Notes: generated by a model not told the origin, from the letters alone. DNA of 64,000 bases from Batkoa obscura (GCA_030770535.1 JASVEC010000019.1:372001-436000), one strand, 5' to 3'. Counted from the stretch's first letter, positions 11,653-23,284 are shown. Numbers and translations: made by a program.

Positions 11653-11725
11653 TGGAGAACCCGGGCATCGATCCCGGTGCCTCCCGCATGCGAAGCGGGC
11701 GCTCTACCAAGTGAGCTAGATCCCC
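11653..11725 (-). tRNA. tRNA-Ala (CGC)
   Basis: Minus-strand cloverleaf. The acceptor GGGGATC pairs with GTTCTCC and includes the G3:U70 wobble that marks alanine tRNAs. The D-arm is TAGCTCACTTGGTAGAGC. The anticodon stem CCCGC/GCGGG closes the loop TTCGCAT, giving anticodon CGC. The T-stem is CCGGG/CCCGG. No intron. One mismatch (T6:T67) in the acceptor. Confidence 0.9.
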
Positions 11726-12506
11726 TTTACTTTGTAAAAGGCACAAAAAATATACATAAATTATTAAATAGCAATAAAAATACTGTTTGCAAATGCCTTT
11801 CTATTAGGAAATAGTAAAGAACAAGAGGGGTTTAATAAAAAGCTTAATTTAATATGGCCAACTTTTTTGTTTCTAGAATTTCTTGAAACAAAGAGGGTCT
11901 GATTTGTTTTAAATTTATGAAAATAAAGAATGGCTGTTTAGGAGAGTATTTTCATTATATAAGTGATAGTAGTAGTTTTATTTTATTTTGTTGTATTACC
12001 TCCTTTTTATTTATCAAGCATTTTAAAACCTTAATTAAAAATGAAGCATTGACTCCAAAAATTAAAATAATCTGTTAGCGATTTATTAAGGGAGCATAAA
12101 ATTAATATACCTTTTGTTAACTTGTTTTGAAAAGGGGTAGTAAAAAATTCAATATAAAATATAATAAATAAAATATAACTCAATAGTTAATGCTTATTGC
12201 AACTAATATTTTTCTGGTGAATGGAGATGCGCTTTAGGTTGATTATTCCTTTTTCATTTTTAAATAGTTTTAATTAAAGAACCTTTGAAATGAGAGCTTA
12301 AATGATATCATATTGTTTTTTTAAAATTTATTAATTTTTAATAATTTTTTTATAGACTTTGTGTATTTTCCGACTTATAGAAGACAAAAGGCAACTCCAA
12401 TAAAAGCATTTTTCTTTATTGCTTGATACCTAATTAAAGTAAATTCCAAAAAAATATCATATCCCAATTCATTTAAGTTGTTATATCATTTTACTTTCTT
12501 AGTAGT

Positions 12507-12545
12507 ATTCATTGAGCTTTAATAAAAAAAAAAAGCTCAATGAAT
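12507..12545. repeat. Perfect 14-bp stem hairpin
   Basis: ATTCATTGAGCTTT (12507-12520) and AAAGCTCAATGAAT (12532-12545) are exact reverse complements around an 11-bp A-rich loop. It lies about 1 kb upstream of the LPMO gene at 13524. On the plus strand there is no T-run after the stem to suggest a terminator. Confidence 0.7.
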
Positions 12546-13407
12546 GACTATTTTATAAATTGAAAATTAATTAAGTTTTAGAAATAGCAATAACAATCCA
12601 ACAGTGAGTTTAGATGTTAAATGGCTAAACTGTATTCATAAATAAAGAATAGATTGTGTCGATCTACTTGAGATAGTTAATCTGGCATTTTTAAAACTTA
12701 ACCCACTTCTTTAAAACGGTAGTGAAAGTTATTAAACAGTTAGTCGTTAATATTAAAATGTTTTCACTAACTAATTTAAAACTATAAAAGTATTTAAAGA
12801 ATTTCATCCAGTGGCAACATGATCTAAATCAATCTCGACTATTTGATCTTTTTGCTTCATTTTAATGATGTATAATAATATTTAGTTGCATGTGAGTAAA
12901 ATAAAACCATCTTTATTGTGATATGGTTTTTGAAAGTCGAACTATATTAAAAAATAACTTCAAAAGTATTTTATTAAAGATCAAAATAAAGAAACCATCC
13001 CAGCACAGTGACTAGCTAGTAATGGAATAAAACTGAGGTAGTAAAATTAATGGCTTCATTGACTTAGTCGTCACCACTATTCACAGTGTAAATTTGACTT
13101 CCTCTAAATTTAAAAAGCTTAAACTTTTATTCTTTTATAATCAATGATGGTAAACATTTGAGTTTAACTAGTACTTTCACAATCATCATAATTAAACTGA
13201 CTACAAATTTAGTAATTCATATTGAGTGGTATTTCAATTTAAATTAAGTAAATAGAACATTTCAACCCTTTAAAAGCGGGATTATTATTAAAATTTCAAG
13301 TTAAGGCTACCAAAATAGAAAATATATTAATAAAACATCAATCTTGTTTAACCACAAAAATTTGAGATGAATAAACTGGAGGGATGTTAATAAACCATTC
13401 AAAAAAG

Positions 13408-13415
13408 TATAAATA
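13408..13415 (+). promoter_or_regulatory. Putative TATA box of LPMO copy 3
   Basis: TATAAATA, 109 bp upstream of the ATG at 13524. Confidence 0.35.
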
Positions 13416-13523
13416 CCAATTCAAAGGTAATCGATTTCTTTAGCTAAAATTTCGCATTTGGCATTTGTACATTATTCTCATATCATCTAATTCTTGTAAA
13501 AGTTTGTAATATAACAATTAATC

Positions 13524-14558
13524 ATGGTCTCATTAAATTTTTCATTATCTTTACTCTTACTTGGAGCTGTGCACCAAGTTGTATCCCATATGGAAATGTC
13601 TTATCCTCCACCAAGAAGATCTAAACATAACAAAAATTATGCCGAATCCCAATTCGACTATTCATACACTGCTCCACTTGGGCCTGAATTCCCATACCCA
13701 TGCCGTGGCTATGGAAAGGGTCCATCATCTTATGACGCCCAGGCAGGCCAATCCATCCCAGTTACACTTGACGGTGGTGCTAACCATAATGGCGGTCACT
13801 GTCAATTTGCATTATCTTTTAATGACAAAGATTTTGTTGTTGTAAAAACTGTGATGGGAACTTGTATGTTAGATAGTTTAACTTATAATGTACCACTTCC
13901 AGCAGATGCTCCAAATGGTCAAGCTACCTTTGCTTGGTTCTGGATCAATCGAACTGGTAATCGCGAACTTTATATGAATTGTGCTGATATCACTATTAAA
14001 GGTGGAAAAGATAATGGTAGCATTACTGGTCGTAAAGCTTTAGTAGCTGATCTACCAGGGTACTCTACTTTCCCAGAAGGCTTTGCTAATGATTATGGTA
14101 AAGATCAATTCGATGCTCAACCAATGTTAACCATTTCACCTTCCGGTAATTCTGCCCCTGTCAATCCACCAGCCCAATCAAGCTCTCAAGCTTATCCAGT
14201 TGAAACCCCATCTCAAACTCAACCTCAACCACCAGTAGAAACTACTACTTCTACTTCACAACCACCTGTACAAACGACTGCAACATCAGTTGCCCCATCA
14301 TCAAGCGAAACTACACAATCTCAATCTCAAGTCCCAGTTTACCCAACTGAAGTATTACCATCTTCTGGGTATCCTACTCAACCTATACCTTCCAAAGTAA
14401 CTCCTCCACCTTCCAATGGGGAAAAGTGCCAGCACGGCTCCCTACGTTGTGGAACTAGTGGCATTGAAATTTGCTCTTACGGTGCCTTTTATAGCGTTGG
14501 ATGTCCACCTACTACTTCATGTAAAGTCGTAGATGGTAACCCAGGTTGTCGATTTTAA
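13524..14558 (+). CDS. Secreted AA11-like LPMO with C-terminal cysteine module (copy 3)
   Basis: Divergent member of the same family as the genes at 112 and 3582. The product is 344 residues: a 21-residue signal peptide, then His22 (HMEMSYPPPRRSKH) as the mature N-terminus. The second copper histidine is His92 in NHNGGHCQF, and the conserved block FWINRTGNRELYMNCADI follows. The linker (about residues 212-295) is rich in Ser, Thr, Gln and Pro, not Thr-Gln dipeptides. The C-terminal module (CQHGSLRCG...CSYGAFYSVGCPPTTSC...GCRF) has six cysteines and aligns with the CBM19-like tail of the other copies. No introns. It is on the opposite strand about 9 kb away and shows no conversion tract with the other two, so it is an older duplicate. 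Confidence 0.85.
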   Translation: MVSLNFSLSLLLLGAVHQVVSHMEMSYPPPRRSKHNKNYAESQFDYSYTAPLGPEFPYPCRGYGKGPSSYDAQAGQSIPVTLDGGANHNGGHCQFALSFNDKDFVVVKTVMGTCMLDSLTYNVPLPADAPNGQATFAWFWINRTGNRELYMNCADITIKGGKDNGSITGRKALVADLPGYSTFPEGFANDYGKDQFDAQPMLTISPSGNSAPVNPPAQSSSQAYPVETPSQTQPQPPVETTTSTSQPPVQTTATSVAPSSSETTQSQSQVPVYPTEVLPSSGYPTQPIPSKVTPPPSNGEKCQHGSLRCGTSGIEICSYGAFYSVGCPPTTSCKVVDGNPGCRF

Positions 14559-15151
14559 ATTGTTCTAAAATAAGTAATATCAGCCGTGCTGGTAATGCTC
14601 AATGTTAGTTAATAAAAAGTAAAATATTTATGGTACACTCATTATCCTTGGAATTTTTGTAACCTTATTTTAATATTAACTTATAAATGTATGTAATTTG
14701 TAAAAAAAACTAGGCTATGTAGGTTATTTATTGCTAACGTCTAATATTCGAATATTAATAGTGCAATTTACAATAAAACAGCTACTCTAGATATAGGATT
14801 ATTATATTTCTTCAAATGCATGATACATTTTTTTGGATCGTTAATGTTAATATATTGTAAGTTGAATTATTGATAATATTTGATAGCTTTATTTTTATTA
14901 TTGGCATTATTGATGTTGTTCTTAGTTTGATTTATTTTTAAAATCTATACTGCTGGTTTTAGCTAATTTTAATTTTTTCTTTAAAAATAACTTTATTCTT
15001 TATAAAATAGCAGATGGTTGATGATTAATTTCAAAATTTATTTTTGTGTTTTATGATAGTGATATTTTACTACACAATCATTATAATTACAGCTTTTTAC
15101 AACTTATTTAATAAAAAACATTATATAAAATTGTAATAACTTTATAGTAAT

Positions 15152-15247
15152 TGGGGTTATTTTTTGGCTTCATTACTTCCATCTTTTAAGCACTATTTAA
15201 GCGGAAATATTGTTAGTAAAATTCTTGAGCACAAAAATACATCTCCA
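15152..15247 (+). mobile_element. MITE copy 4
   Basis: TGGGGTTA left end, CATCTCCA right end followed by TA; internal AAGCACTATTTAAGCGGAAA block well preserved. Confidence 0.85.
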
Positions 15248-15420
15248 TATACCCCATTCTTTAAATCAAATAAAAGGCTATTTTCCTGTTTTATTACTGT
15301 CAACTTTTTAAGCATAAAGATATGAAAAAATCACTAATTGAATTTTTTAGTCAAAAATATGACTACATTAACAAATATTGTAAAACTGTTAAACAATCGA
15401 CTTGTAAATAAAGATAGATA

Positions 15421-15508
15421 AGAATGTTTTATATTCTATTGCTTTTTTTATATATAGTATGAAACTGAAAGAATTTTTTTAGTAAAATATCGAAATAAAA
15501 AACATTCT
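15421..15508 (+). mobile_element. Divergent MITE relative
   Basis: An 88-bp element with terminal inverted repeats AGAATGTTTT/AAAACATTCT bounded by TA on both sides. Its right half (TTAGTAAAATATCGAAAT then AAAAAACATTCT) resembles the right half of the main MITE family, but the termini and centre differ. Probably an older subfamily. Confidence 0.5.
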
Positions 15509-16233
15509 TACGATCTTTGGACCATCCATTGGTGGTATACAAAACTCTCAGCTGATAGTGTTCCTACTCTCGTTGTTTTGACTCATTTTGTTTGTTTTCA
15601 TGTATTAGTCCATATAATACTAAGTATGGAGCATCAGATACAACTTACTCAGACTAAAGTCAACACCCCTTAAACTGGGGTACCCCCGTTAATCTAAAAA
15701 TTATGTTATTTAACTCTTCTGCATACTACCAGTGTCATAATCATACAGCTGCTTCCTTCCAATCTCTTTTAAGTTTATCTCTGAAATCAAAATATTTAGG
15801 AGTTTTGCCTTTCTCAAGGTTTCAAAAACACACTCTCAGATCATTACAGCGAACAGCAAATAATTCCATATTTCCAAAAAATCAAAGATAAAAAGCTATT
15901 AAATATCAATTCTAATATACTACTAAAGCTTATTTTTGCAAAAAACAGCTTTTGGAAGATTTCTTTTATAAATTCGATTATAAACTTTCTTAAAATAGCA
16001 AGTTTTATTTACATCTCTTTTAATCCAACAAATCAATCATTGAACTCTACTATAAATTGGCTTATTTTGAGATTTAAAAAAATAGAACTGCTCTAATGCA
16101 TTGAGATGGAAATAGAAATAGACAGTTGGAATTGAATCTATACTTGTATTAATAATTATCTAAGGACATTTACCCTTTAAATCACTACAATTAAATAGTC
16201 TTGAAAATAGCTGCTATAATCTGTCAGCTGTTT

Positions 16234-17722
16234 CTAGTCCAATATCCCACACTCGTGTGTGTAATAAGGGATGGGAAGGTGATTTATATACGAGATGGGC
16301 TTAAAGATATAAATTTTAGTACTCAAAAGCATTAAATAACCATGGGAGCCTAATGAATTGGTGTCACCTGGTTGGAGTACATCACAAGACTTTAATTTAT
16401 CTAACTGCTTTGATGACAAAAAGTGAAAACTTTTATAATCTAATGGCAAATTATCTATTTCTTGATCTAATTCATTGATCATTTTTAACATACTATTCAA
16501 ATTAAAATACTACCTACTGATTAGATGCATGTTTAAATTCTTTCCTAATATACTTCTTTTGGTATGATAACATTGCGAAACATGAGAATAATAAGGAAAT
16601 GGCCTTAGGCAGTATAATGACTCAAAAGGTTTTCTATTGCTAATATAAGGAGTTATGATACTTGCGCGGTTGTATGAGTACTTTTGAACACCCTTTTTGG
16701 GTCTAGGCTTTTGATTTTATCAATTCATAATCTAGGCAAATGGGGGGATTAACTGTTTTATTTTTTACACGGACAAAGAAGGTCAATTTAGTATATTTTA
16801 GCATTAAAAGAAGATCATGCTAAGATACCCCGTTATGAAATTTTTTTATAATTTCTCACAACTTTTCCTTTAACGAATCTTCATCTCTGTTTTTCAAAAA
16901 TGAATAAATACCATTTTCCTTTTTTTCAGGTATCATATGCAGCATTTCAACCATCCTTATTTCATGTCCCAAATACATATTAGCTAAAAAGGAATTATAT
17001 GTACATATATGTTCCTCTGCAATCAAAGTGAGTACAACCGCGATTTCTGAATTTGGGTTATAATTTTTAATTATTATCTGTTAGATATCCTTATTATCAA
17101 AATATTAATTATTTATGCTCTTTCGGAAGTTCTACCAAATTCAATGTTAATTGTATAAGAATGGATTTCAATAAACTTAGCCCTTTTTTTACAAATATAT
17201 TTTCTAGCTGTGGAACTGTAAATCATATCCTATCTAGATCTAAAAATTGGCAATGAACCTTGATAAAACAAGCTAAAAATTCCCAAGGCCTAGTTCCATC
17301 AATTTTATTTAAGACAATCTACAACTCTTTTCCTGGAGAAGAATCCAAATGGTTATTTAGATGCATCACTTACTGACTATTTCTTAATTATAGAAAGAGA
17401 AGTACACGAATGCAGAAGCGAGATTTATAACCTATTTTGAAAGAGGTATATTCAATCGGACTAAATCAGTGAGATTGAATGAGGCTATTTTTTAATAACA
17501 AGTTTTTTAAATAATCAAGAATTCCTTTGACCATATAAAATAGCTTTTTACCAAACTACTAAGCTCACTGGTCAGATAGGGCAATAAATTACTACTGATA
17601 CTAGGAAAAATTTCGACTAGTTCCAATTCAACTTCGTTTATTCGTTCAACTGCTTTTAGTCTAAAAGACTTTTGAGTTCTTTTTGATTTCTCATTGTGCT
17701 CCATAAATAGGATTTTTATCAA
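16234..17722 (-). pseudogene. Decayed fungal Zn2Cys6-type transcription factor
   Basis: Several minus-strand open stretches in different frames read like parts of one fungal-specific transcription factor. 17507-17722 gives a basic, linker-like segment (EKSKRTQKSFRLKAVERINE). Near 17300-17150 comes DGTRPWEFLACFIKVH. Near 17080-16920 comes IAEEHICTYNSFLANMYLGH followed by EIRMVEMLHM, which resembles the AxxYLGxAxRMAxxLGL signature of the Fungal_trans domain. Near 16700-16560 lies another open stretch, and 16234-16500 gives LDQEIDNLPLDYKSF, like the helix after that domain. Stops and frame shifts separate these parts and no zinc-cluster cysteines are visible. Assignment rests on motif resemblance only. 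Confidence 0.45.
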
Positions 17723-18234
17723 GGATTAAGATGTAGGTAGGTTTTTCATTAGGTAAATTTTAGTTTAAGAATGGTCAGTATCCTACATTCTCTAATTTTT
17801 TATAGTTTAAATTCCAAAATAAAAAAATATGGTCATGTTAGTATATTATAAACTTAAAATGAAAAGATTATATCGTTACCTACACTAGCTGTAAAAGTTG
17901 CTTCAGGGATTTAGAAATATATGTTTTTAGTCATGTTTTCTATAAAATAAAGACAATTAAATAAAAACTATCCTTTAAGCTCTTTATTTAATAGCTTTCA
18001 ACTATATGCCTTTATTATATATGTAATTATGACTAAAAACGTGTTTTTAAGTCTGGGACAGGCTTATGATTAATATAAAGATGGACAAATTTAAAAACTG
18101 GGTTCAGGTAGGGTTAGATAAAAGGAAGGTTTTATGATCAAAGCAGTATAAATTCAATTGTGTTAGGATTAATATTATTATATATTAATAAAATTTAAGT
18201 ATAAATAATAACCTGAAGGACTGCAAATTATTTA
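17723..18234. other. Intergenic, no gene seen
   Basis: AT-rich spacer before the dead tyrosinase. A CAAAGCAGTA element at about 18140 also occurs upstream of the intact tyrosinase (near 34240), so the promoter region was duplicated with the gene. Confidence 0.5.
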
Positions 18235-19490
18235 ATGAAAATGAGCTTGTTTTTACGCACCTTTTTCATTTTACTTCTCTTGGTACAATTGGTATTAAGA
18301 AAATGCCAGCTGATAGTAAGAAAACCCATAATTTGAGAACCAAGTAGAGATCAAAGACAGCGATTCTTTAACACCGTAAGAATTCTAGATAGTGATAAAG
18401 GAAACAAGTTCTCTGAATAGTCAAATCTCCATAATAGCTATTTTAATAAGATCCATTTTAATTTTGTTTTTTCCCCATGATATCGAGCATATGAGAGTGT
18501 TTTTTTTCATTATTTTTTCCATTTTTTAAGCACCATTTAAGCGGAAAATTTGTTGGTAAAATTCTTAAACACAAAAATACATCCCCATATCTTTCCGTAT
18601 TTAAAAAAGATTTACAATTCGTTAATAGTAGTATTATCTTACTTTGTTGGGACTAGTATATTGATTTCAATGATCTAGTAAATTTATTTATCGTTGGTGG
18701 TGGTTATTTTGACAAAAATGGGAACAAAGGTACACATTGTATAATCAGTGTCATCTTTGCTAATTTTATGGTAAATACACTAATAAGGCATTATTTGAAG
18801 GGAGGTTATGATGCAAGTAGACAAATAACCCCATTTTATACACCAGAGTCTATCGAAACTATTATAGCATCATTAAACAATTATGATACTCTTAAAAATA
18901 TAGCTAAATATTTACACCATAATAATATTCATACTGATACAGGTAGTCATTTTGATGATTTAGTTGAGCTTTTTCTCCCAAAGATCTATTGTTTTATGTG
19001 TATCATACTTCTATTGATCTCTTATGACGTGAGTAATAGTTGCATAGTCCTAGACTAGTAAATAACTATAGTAGATTAAGGCGGAATAGGTAGTATAGTA
19101 AGGATGATGAGCTTGATAGGCTTAATGTAACAGTAACATCTACCTTTAACACAAAGGTTGATGGTTGTCGTTATGAATACAGAAGACATGGTGCAGATAC
19201 TAAAGGCATTGAAACAACATTAAGATTTGTTCTTGTACTTAGTTCTCAGCTTTTTAGCCTTAGGGTAGTTCTTGAGCAGATTAGTACATATACTAAATCT
19301 ACTTTTAATGGTTTAATTACTGTTTTTAAATCTCGTTCCAATCAAGAGAAAATTATACCTTTTGTTGAACCAATGTTAAAAAATATATATTATGAAAAAT
19401 ATGAACATTACTCATTTAAGAGAACTTGAACCTAATTATAAACAATTCATTCAACTCTTAAATGATCTTCCAGATTATAAGCCTATTTAA
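18235..19490 (+). pseudogene. Tyrosinase pseudogene 1, interrupted by a MITE
   Basis: Full-length but dead paralogue of the tyrosinase at 34325-35482: it starts with a recognisable signal peptide (LLLLVQLVLRKCQ) and ends with the same NDLPDYKPI terminus. The copper-A segment reads FFP-stop-YRAY where the intact gene has FFPWHRAY, so a copper histidine is lost. Further stops and frame shifts occur through the body, and a MITE (18492-18587) sits inside the copper-A region. The longest surviving frame (18768-19058) covers the middle of the protein (YTPESIETIIASL). The gene was probably already decaying or was killed at about the time of the insertion; order cannot be read from this copy alone. 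Confidence 0.9.
18492..18587 (+). mobile_element. MITE copy 5, inside tyrosinase pseudogene
   Basis: Element TGAGAGTG...CATCCCCA lies between GAGCA-TA and TA-TCTTTCC. The uninterrupted paralogues read GAGCATACCTTCGC (34573-34586) and GAGCTTATCTC (about 31082), so the insertion is exactly at TA with TA duplicated. This fixes the ends of the whole family. Confidence 0.95.
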
Positions 19491-20179
19491 ATGATACAGT
19501 CATCACGAATAAACTTTATAAAGTGAATACACCAATAAATAAATTACAAAGCAACTTACTCCCTTGTTATATTTTTTGTTTAATGTCAAAACATTATATA
19601 TCTTAATTTTTAATTACAATTATTCTTAAATTCTAAAAAAACTAATTTCAAACACTAATTTCTCAATAATCAATATTAAAAATTGATGTTTTGTATTCTA
19701 TATTGGTTAACCATCATAATATATATTTGAAATATTTTAATTGTATATTTTGTTATAAGAAACAACAAAATTTTGCAGTAATAAAACATTGCTTAGTCAT
19801 TTAAGTTAAGATAAACTAGCACATTTTTACAACTAAGGAATACAAATAGTTTGAGAAGCTGTTACAACTCTCTTATAGTCATTTTAGTGATAATTTTTGT
19901 AATTAGATATTATTTCAAAACTTGTTTTGAATACGGGAACTTGGCATTTTTTTTTCTTAATAAGCAGTTAGTAGGATTGATAAAAAATGACAACAGTTAA
20001 AAACAATATTTGAGGATGTATTTTTGTGTTTAAGAATTTTATTAAGAATTTTTCCACTCAAATAGGGCTTAAAAATGGAAAAAGTAATGAAACCAAAAAA
20101 TATCCCCATTTGAATAGCCAGGGAATCTGATTGTTGGACTTGTAAAACCTGATTGAAAAAGATTGAGATCAAAATAAGT
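19491..20179. other. Intergenic with one MITE
   Basis: No gene seen; contains the MITE at 20011-20108 immediately upstream of tRNA-Val on the plus-strand coordinate. Confidence 0.6.
20011..20108 (-). mobile_element. MITE copy 6
   Basis: TGAGGATGTATTTTTGTG left end, ATATCCCCA right end; about 70 bp from the 3' end of tRNA-Val. Confidence 0.85.
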
Positions 20180-20252
20180 GTTTCCGTCCAGATTCGAACT
20201 GGAGACCTTCTGTGTGTTAGACAGATGTGATAACCAACTACACCACGGAAAC
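20180..20252 (-). tRNA. tRNA-Val (AAC)
   Basis: 73-nt minus-strand cloverleaf: acceptor GTTTCCG/CGGAAAC, D-arm TGGTGTAGTTGGTTATCAC, anticodon stem TCTGT/ACAGA around CTAACAC (anticodon AAC), T-arm CCAG-TTCGAAT-CTGG. No intron. Confidence 0.93.
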
Positions 20253-20428
20253 TTAGCTTTAAGCTTTAAGCTTAAAATTTTATTAATAGTACTGAAGTAT
20301 TTAACTTGCTAAAAATATAATCGAATGGTGTAAAAAGTAAAACTTATGAATTAATAGCCAAGGTGTTTCACATTCAATATTTTCTCAAGTCCATTAATTT
20401 TCCTTCTAACATCAACAACGACTTGTTA

Positions 20429-20822
20429 ATGAAACTTAGCTTACCAGATATTCAAGAAGTTGAAGCAATTACCACCTTCAATGGTCCATTATCAAATGAG
20501 AGAAATATTATCCCATCAGGCAATATCCAAAAATTAAAGCAAAAAATGAATAAATTAGCCAAAGTAACTATTACAGATGGTCGAAGTTTTATTGGTACAT
20601 TTACTTGTGCTGATAAGCAAGGGAACGTAGTTTTGGCCTATTCTACTGAATATAGAGGAGGTAAGGAGTTTACTTTTTGAGACTTAGAGCTTTTTTTTAT
20701 ATGGGATCTAACAATTGGTATTTGAATTAGATGTCACTCGTCGAGTTGGTTCCGTTATTATTGGTAAAAAATATATTACGAAATTTGAGGTAGAGCAATT
20801 TCAAGCGTATTTATACAATTAG
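20429..20822 (+). CDS. NAA38: NatC auxiliary subunit NAA38 (LSMD1), Sm-fold protein
   Basis: Small LSM-like subunit of the N-terminal acetyltransferase C complex, expected in the cytosol with NAA30 and NAA35. Two exons: 20429-20660 and 20731-20822, joined by a 70-bp GT-AG intron through a split G|AT codon; product 107 residues. The Sm1 motif reads KVTITDGRSFIGTFTCADK with GNVVL; the Sm2 part in exon 2 is RRVGSVIIGKKYITKFEV, like the GLVMVPG-type strand of LSMD1 proteins. Upstream codons in the same frame lack an ATG, so I start at the first ATG; the extra N-terminus is short and family-typical. A generic LSM protein is the main alternative, but the ITDGRxxIGTF form is closest to NAA38. Confidence 0.8.
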
Positions 20823-21191
20823 TTATCTTAGATTAAAAAGTTGCTTTTTTTGTTTTACTTTCGATTATTTTTAAATCAATTTCTTATATTTTTTTATATA
20901 TAGACAGCGCTGTAATTCTAAGTAGTCTTATTTTGTGTTTAAAGAATATCGGCAACTCACAAAGCAGATAGATTTTGGTAAAGTCAATCTTGCTCTTATT
21001 TTCCTCTTTTGTTATAGTGAGGACTTAAGTCCCATTGTTTATTATTATTATTATAACTGTTCTATCTATATGTAAATTAAATTAAATATTAAATATTAAA
21101 TATTATTTTATATTATACACGAATGGATACAACTAAATTATACCATTTATCTTTGTTCCTTTGCTTTTTATTTGAAAAAAATAAGAACCCA

Positions 21192-23284
21192 CTAGATAGG
21201 TGGAAGTTGAGCACGACAAACTGGACATTCAAGTTTAATACGCATCCACTAAAAGAAATCATTAATAAAAAATCAAACTATTCAAAATAAACTCTTACCT
21301 GCTCCAAACAAGGTGTATGAAAACGATGAAAGCAAGGAGCTACCATAATACCTCTTGAACTAGTGAATCTATTTAAAGCTGAGGTAGCTGTTGTATTGAC
21401 ATTTAGATTATTAGTAGACAGTAATGGATCATTAGGATTTGATGTGGCTCCCTTTGAGTTCTTAAAGTCTGACTCTGAATTCTCTGGAAACAAAGGTAGC
21501 ATACAAATAGTACAATCCGATTCCAAAGGATCAATAGGAGCTTCTTCATCAAGTGGTGGTGCAGCAGATGATAATGGATGATAGTTATAAGTTGGCGGGA
21601 AAATAAAGCTTGGGGTAAACCATCTTGGACCAAATATATCTTGGGATAATAAAATAATAATTTGTACAATTACATAAAACGTAAGATAATAAACCCAAGA
21701 ATAATTGGTTTCTGTTGCATCTTTGATTTCTAGCAAATTATTTGGACAAGCAAATAAATATAATGGTATTGCTAATTTAAATAAAGAGATTCCCAAAATA
21801 AATGACAACGATAACCCTTTACTTGTACCTCTTTTTAAATTTCTCCAAATTTGTGGTAACCAAAAAGAATACATAAAAAAACAGAAACACCTTAATATAG
21901 TTTGTTGAAATACACCTCGACTAGTTAATGTTTGATAAACAATAAACATACCAATTAGAATAAAGATATAAAAATGAATATTCAAATAACCAGCTTCTTG
22001 ATGTTGTCTTAATCTAGAACTTTCAGGACGTTGTATCTTCAAGATCATTTGCAAATATCTTAATTCAAAAAAGGCTACTTGTATAAAGTAAAAAAATGCA
22101 GCAGCCAGGAACAGGCCTCGAACAGGACGGAATAAAACAGCTCCAGTAAGATGAGTTAAACAAAAGTAACCATCAATAATGGTAAAAAATACAAAACTCC
22201 ACCAAGATAACTTAGATATCATTGAGGCTGTAGAAGTATATTCAATTTGACTAATATATAGTAAAGTACTAAACAATCCCAAAGCAGTTACCATTAATGC
22301 ATAGTTCGTCTGTTTATTAGTAACTAGCTCTGTTTTAATTCCTTTTGTATCATAACTAGTTAATACAATTTCTGGACAATTTGGGGAATACATAAAAAAA
22401 TTTGTATGGACTGGAATAGATGGTATCGTTGGCAAACCTTTTGGATCTTTTAATTCTTGTTCTAAACTTGATATTTGATCTAATGAATATTTTTTATCAA
22501 ATGGTTTAATTTGTAATAACATTTCTAAATAACATGTTGAATTACTACTTTCGAAGAAATCTTGCCCAATATCTTCATAAACAGAAATTCTATCTATATA
22601 ACTTTCATTATAAAATTTCTTTACAGTATTAAATGTGTCTTCATCAGGCAACAGCTTCATCACATTAATTGGATTATAATTATTGATTGATGAATACCCA
22701 TGTAAATAAGCGGAGCCATTTTTCAGAAAATGGAAGCCTTCCATCAAAAAAGTATACGAGTTGGATTGTGCAATATCAGTATAAACATTAATATACCCTT
22801 GTAAAAATTTAATGTCTTTTGTTAAGTGTTTATCAAACTTAGTAGGTTTTGAACGTAACTGGAAATTAAAGTACCCAGTATCAGAAGCATTCATACCTTG
22901 TCGCCATTTACTTGTATCTGTGTTATTATTATTTGGATCTTCTTCAGTTTTTGGTAATGTTCTTTTCATGTCTATTTTTTCTACTAGTTGTTTATTCCAA
23001 TCCGCTTTAAAACTGACATTTAGCCCATGGTAAAATTTGCCCTCTGAATTCTTAATTAACTCTTCATCAAATATCACTTTTTGAAATTTCTTTAATCCTT
23101 CAGGTAAACCAAAATCTGTTGAATCAAATGTTGAGTTTGTAATAGTACCATTGATAAAGTTTATTCTTTTTTTATGTAAATCGTTATCTCTTTCAGATGG
23201 TGTATTATTCATCATTTGAACATTTAAAAATACATACAAAATAAATAAAAATATAAAATATGAGCGTCGATACGTTTCATTCAT
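21192..23284 (-). CDS. TUL1: Transmembrane RING-H2 ubiquitin ligase, Tul1/Dsc1 family
   Basis: Membrane E3 ligase of the Golgi/endosome DSC complex, which ubiquitinates misfolded or SREBP-type membrane proteins. Two exons on the minus strand: 21299-23284 and 21192-21248, with a 50-bp intron placed inside the RING; product 680 residues. An N-terminal signal/anchor (SYFIFLFILYVFLNV) precedes a luminal domain of about 300 residues with several N-glycosylation sites (GFHFLKNGSAYLHGYSS is family-typical). About seven membrane helices lie from residue 330 to 545. The RING begins CTIC at 591, continues CFHRFHTPC, and its last pair CPVCRAQLPPI comes from the second exon; without that exon the RING would be incomplete. 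A long Ser/Thr/Asn insert (about 45 residues) lies between the first two metal pairs. Confidence 0.9.

Larger units (their letters stand above)
11726..13523. other. Intergenic upstream of LPMO copy 3
   Basis: About 1.8 kb, no gene seen. It carries a perfect 14-bp stem hairpin at 12507-12545 and a TATA-like box near its right end. Confidence 0.6.
14559..16233. other. Intergenic with two MITE-like elements
   Basis: About 1.7 kb of AT-rich DNA holding a MITE at 15152-15247 and a divergent relative at 15421-15508. A 62-codon open frame at 15703-15891 has no recognisable features and I do not call it a gene. Confidence 0.55.

Noticed and set aside
15703-15891. 62-codon open frame on the plus strand
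   Set aside because: No signal peptide, motif, repeat or neighbouring exon; composition like the surrounding spacer.
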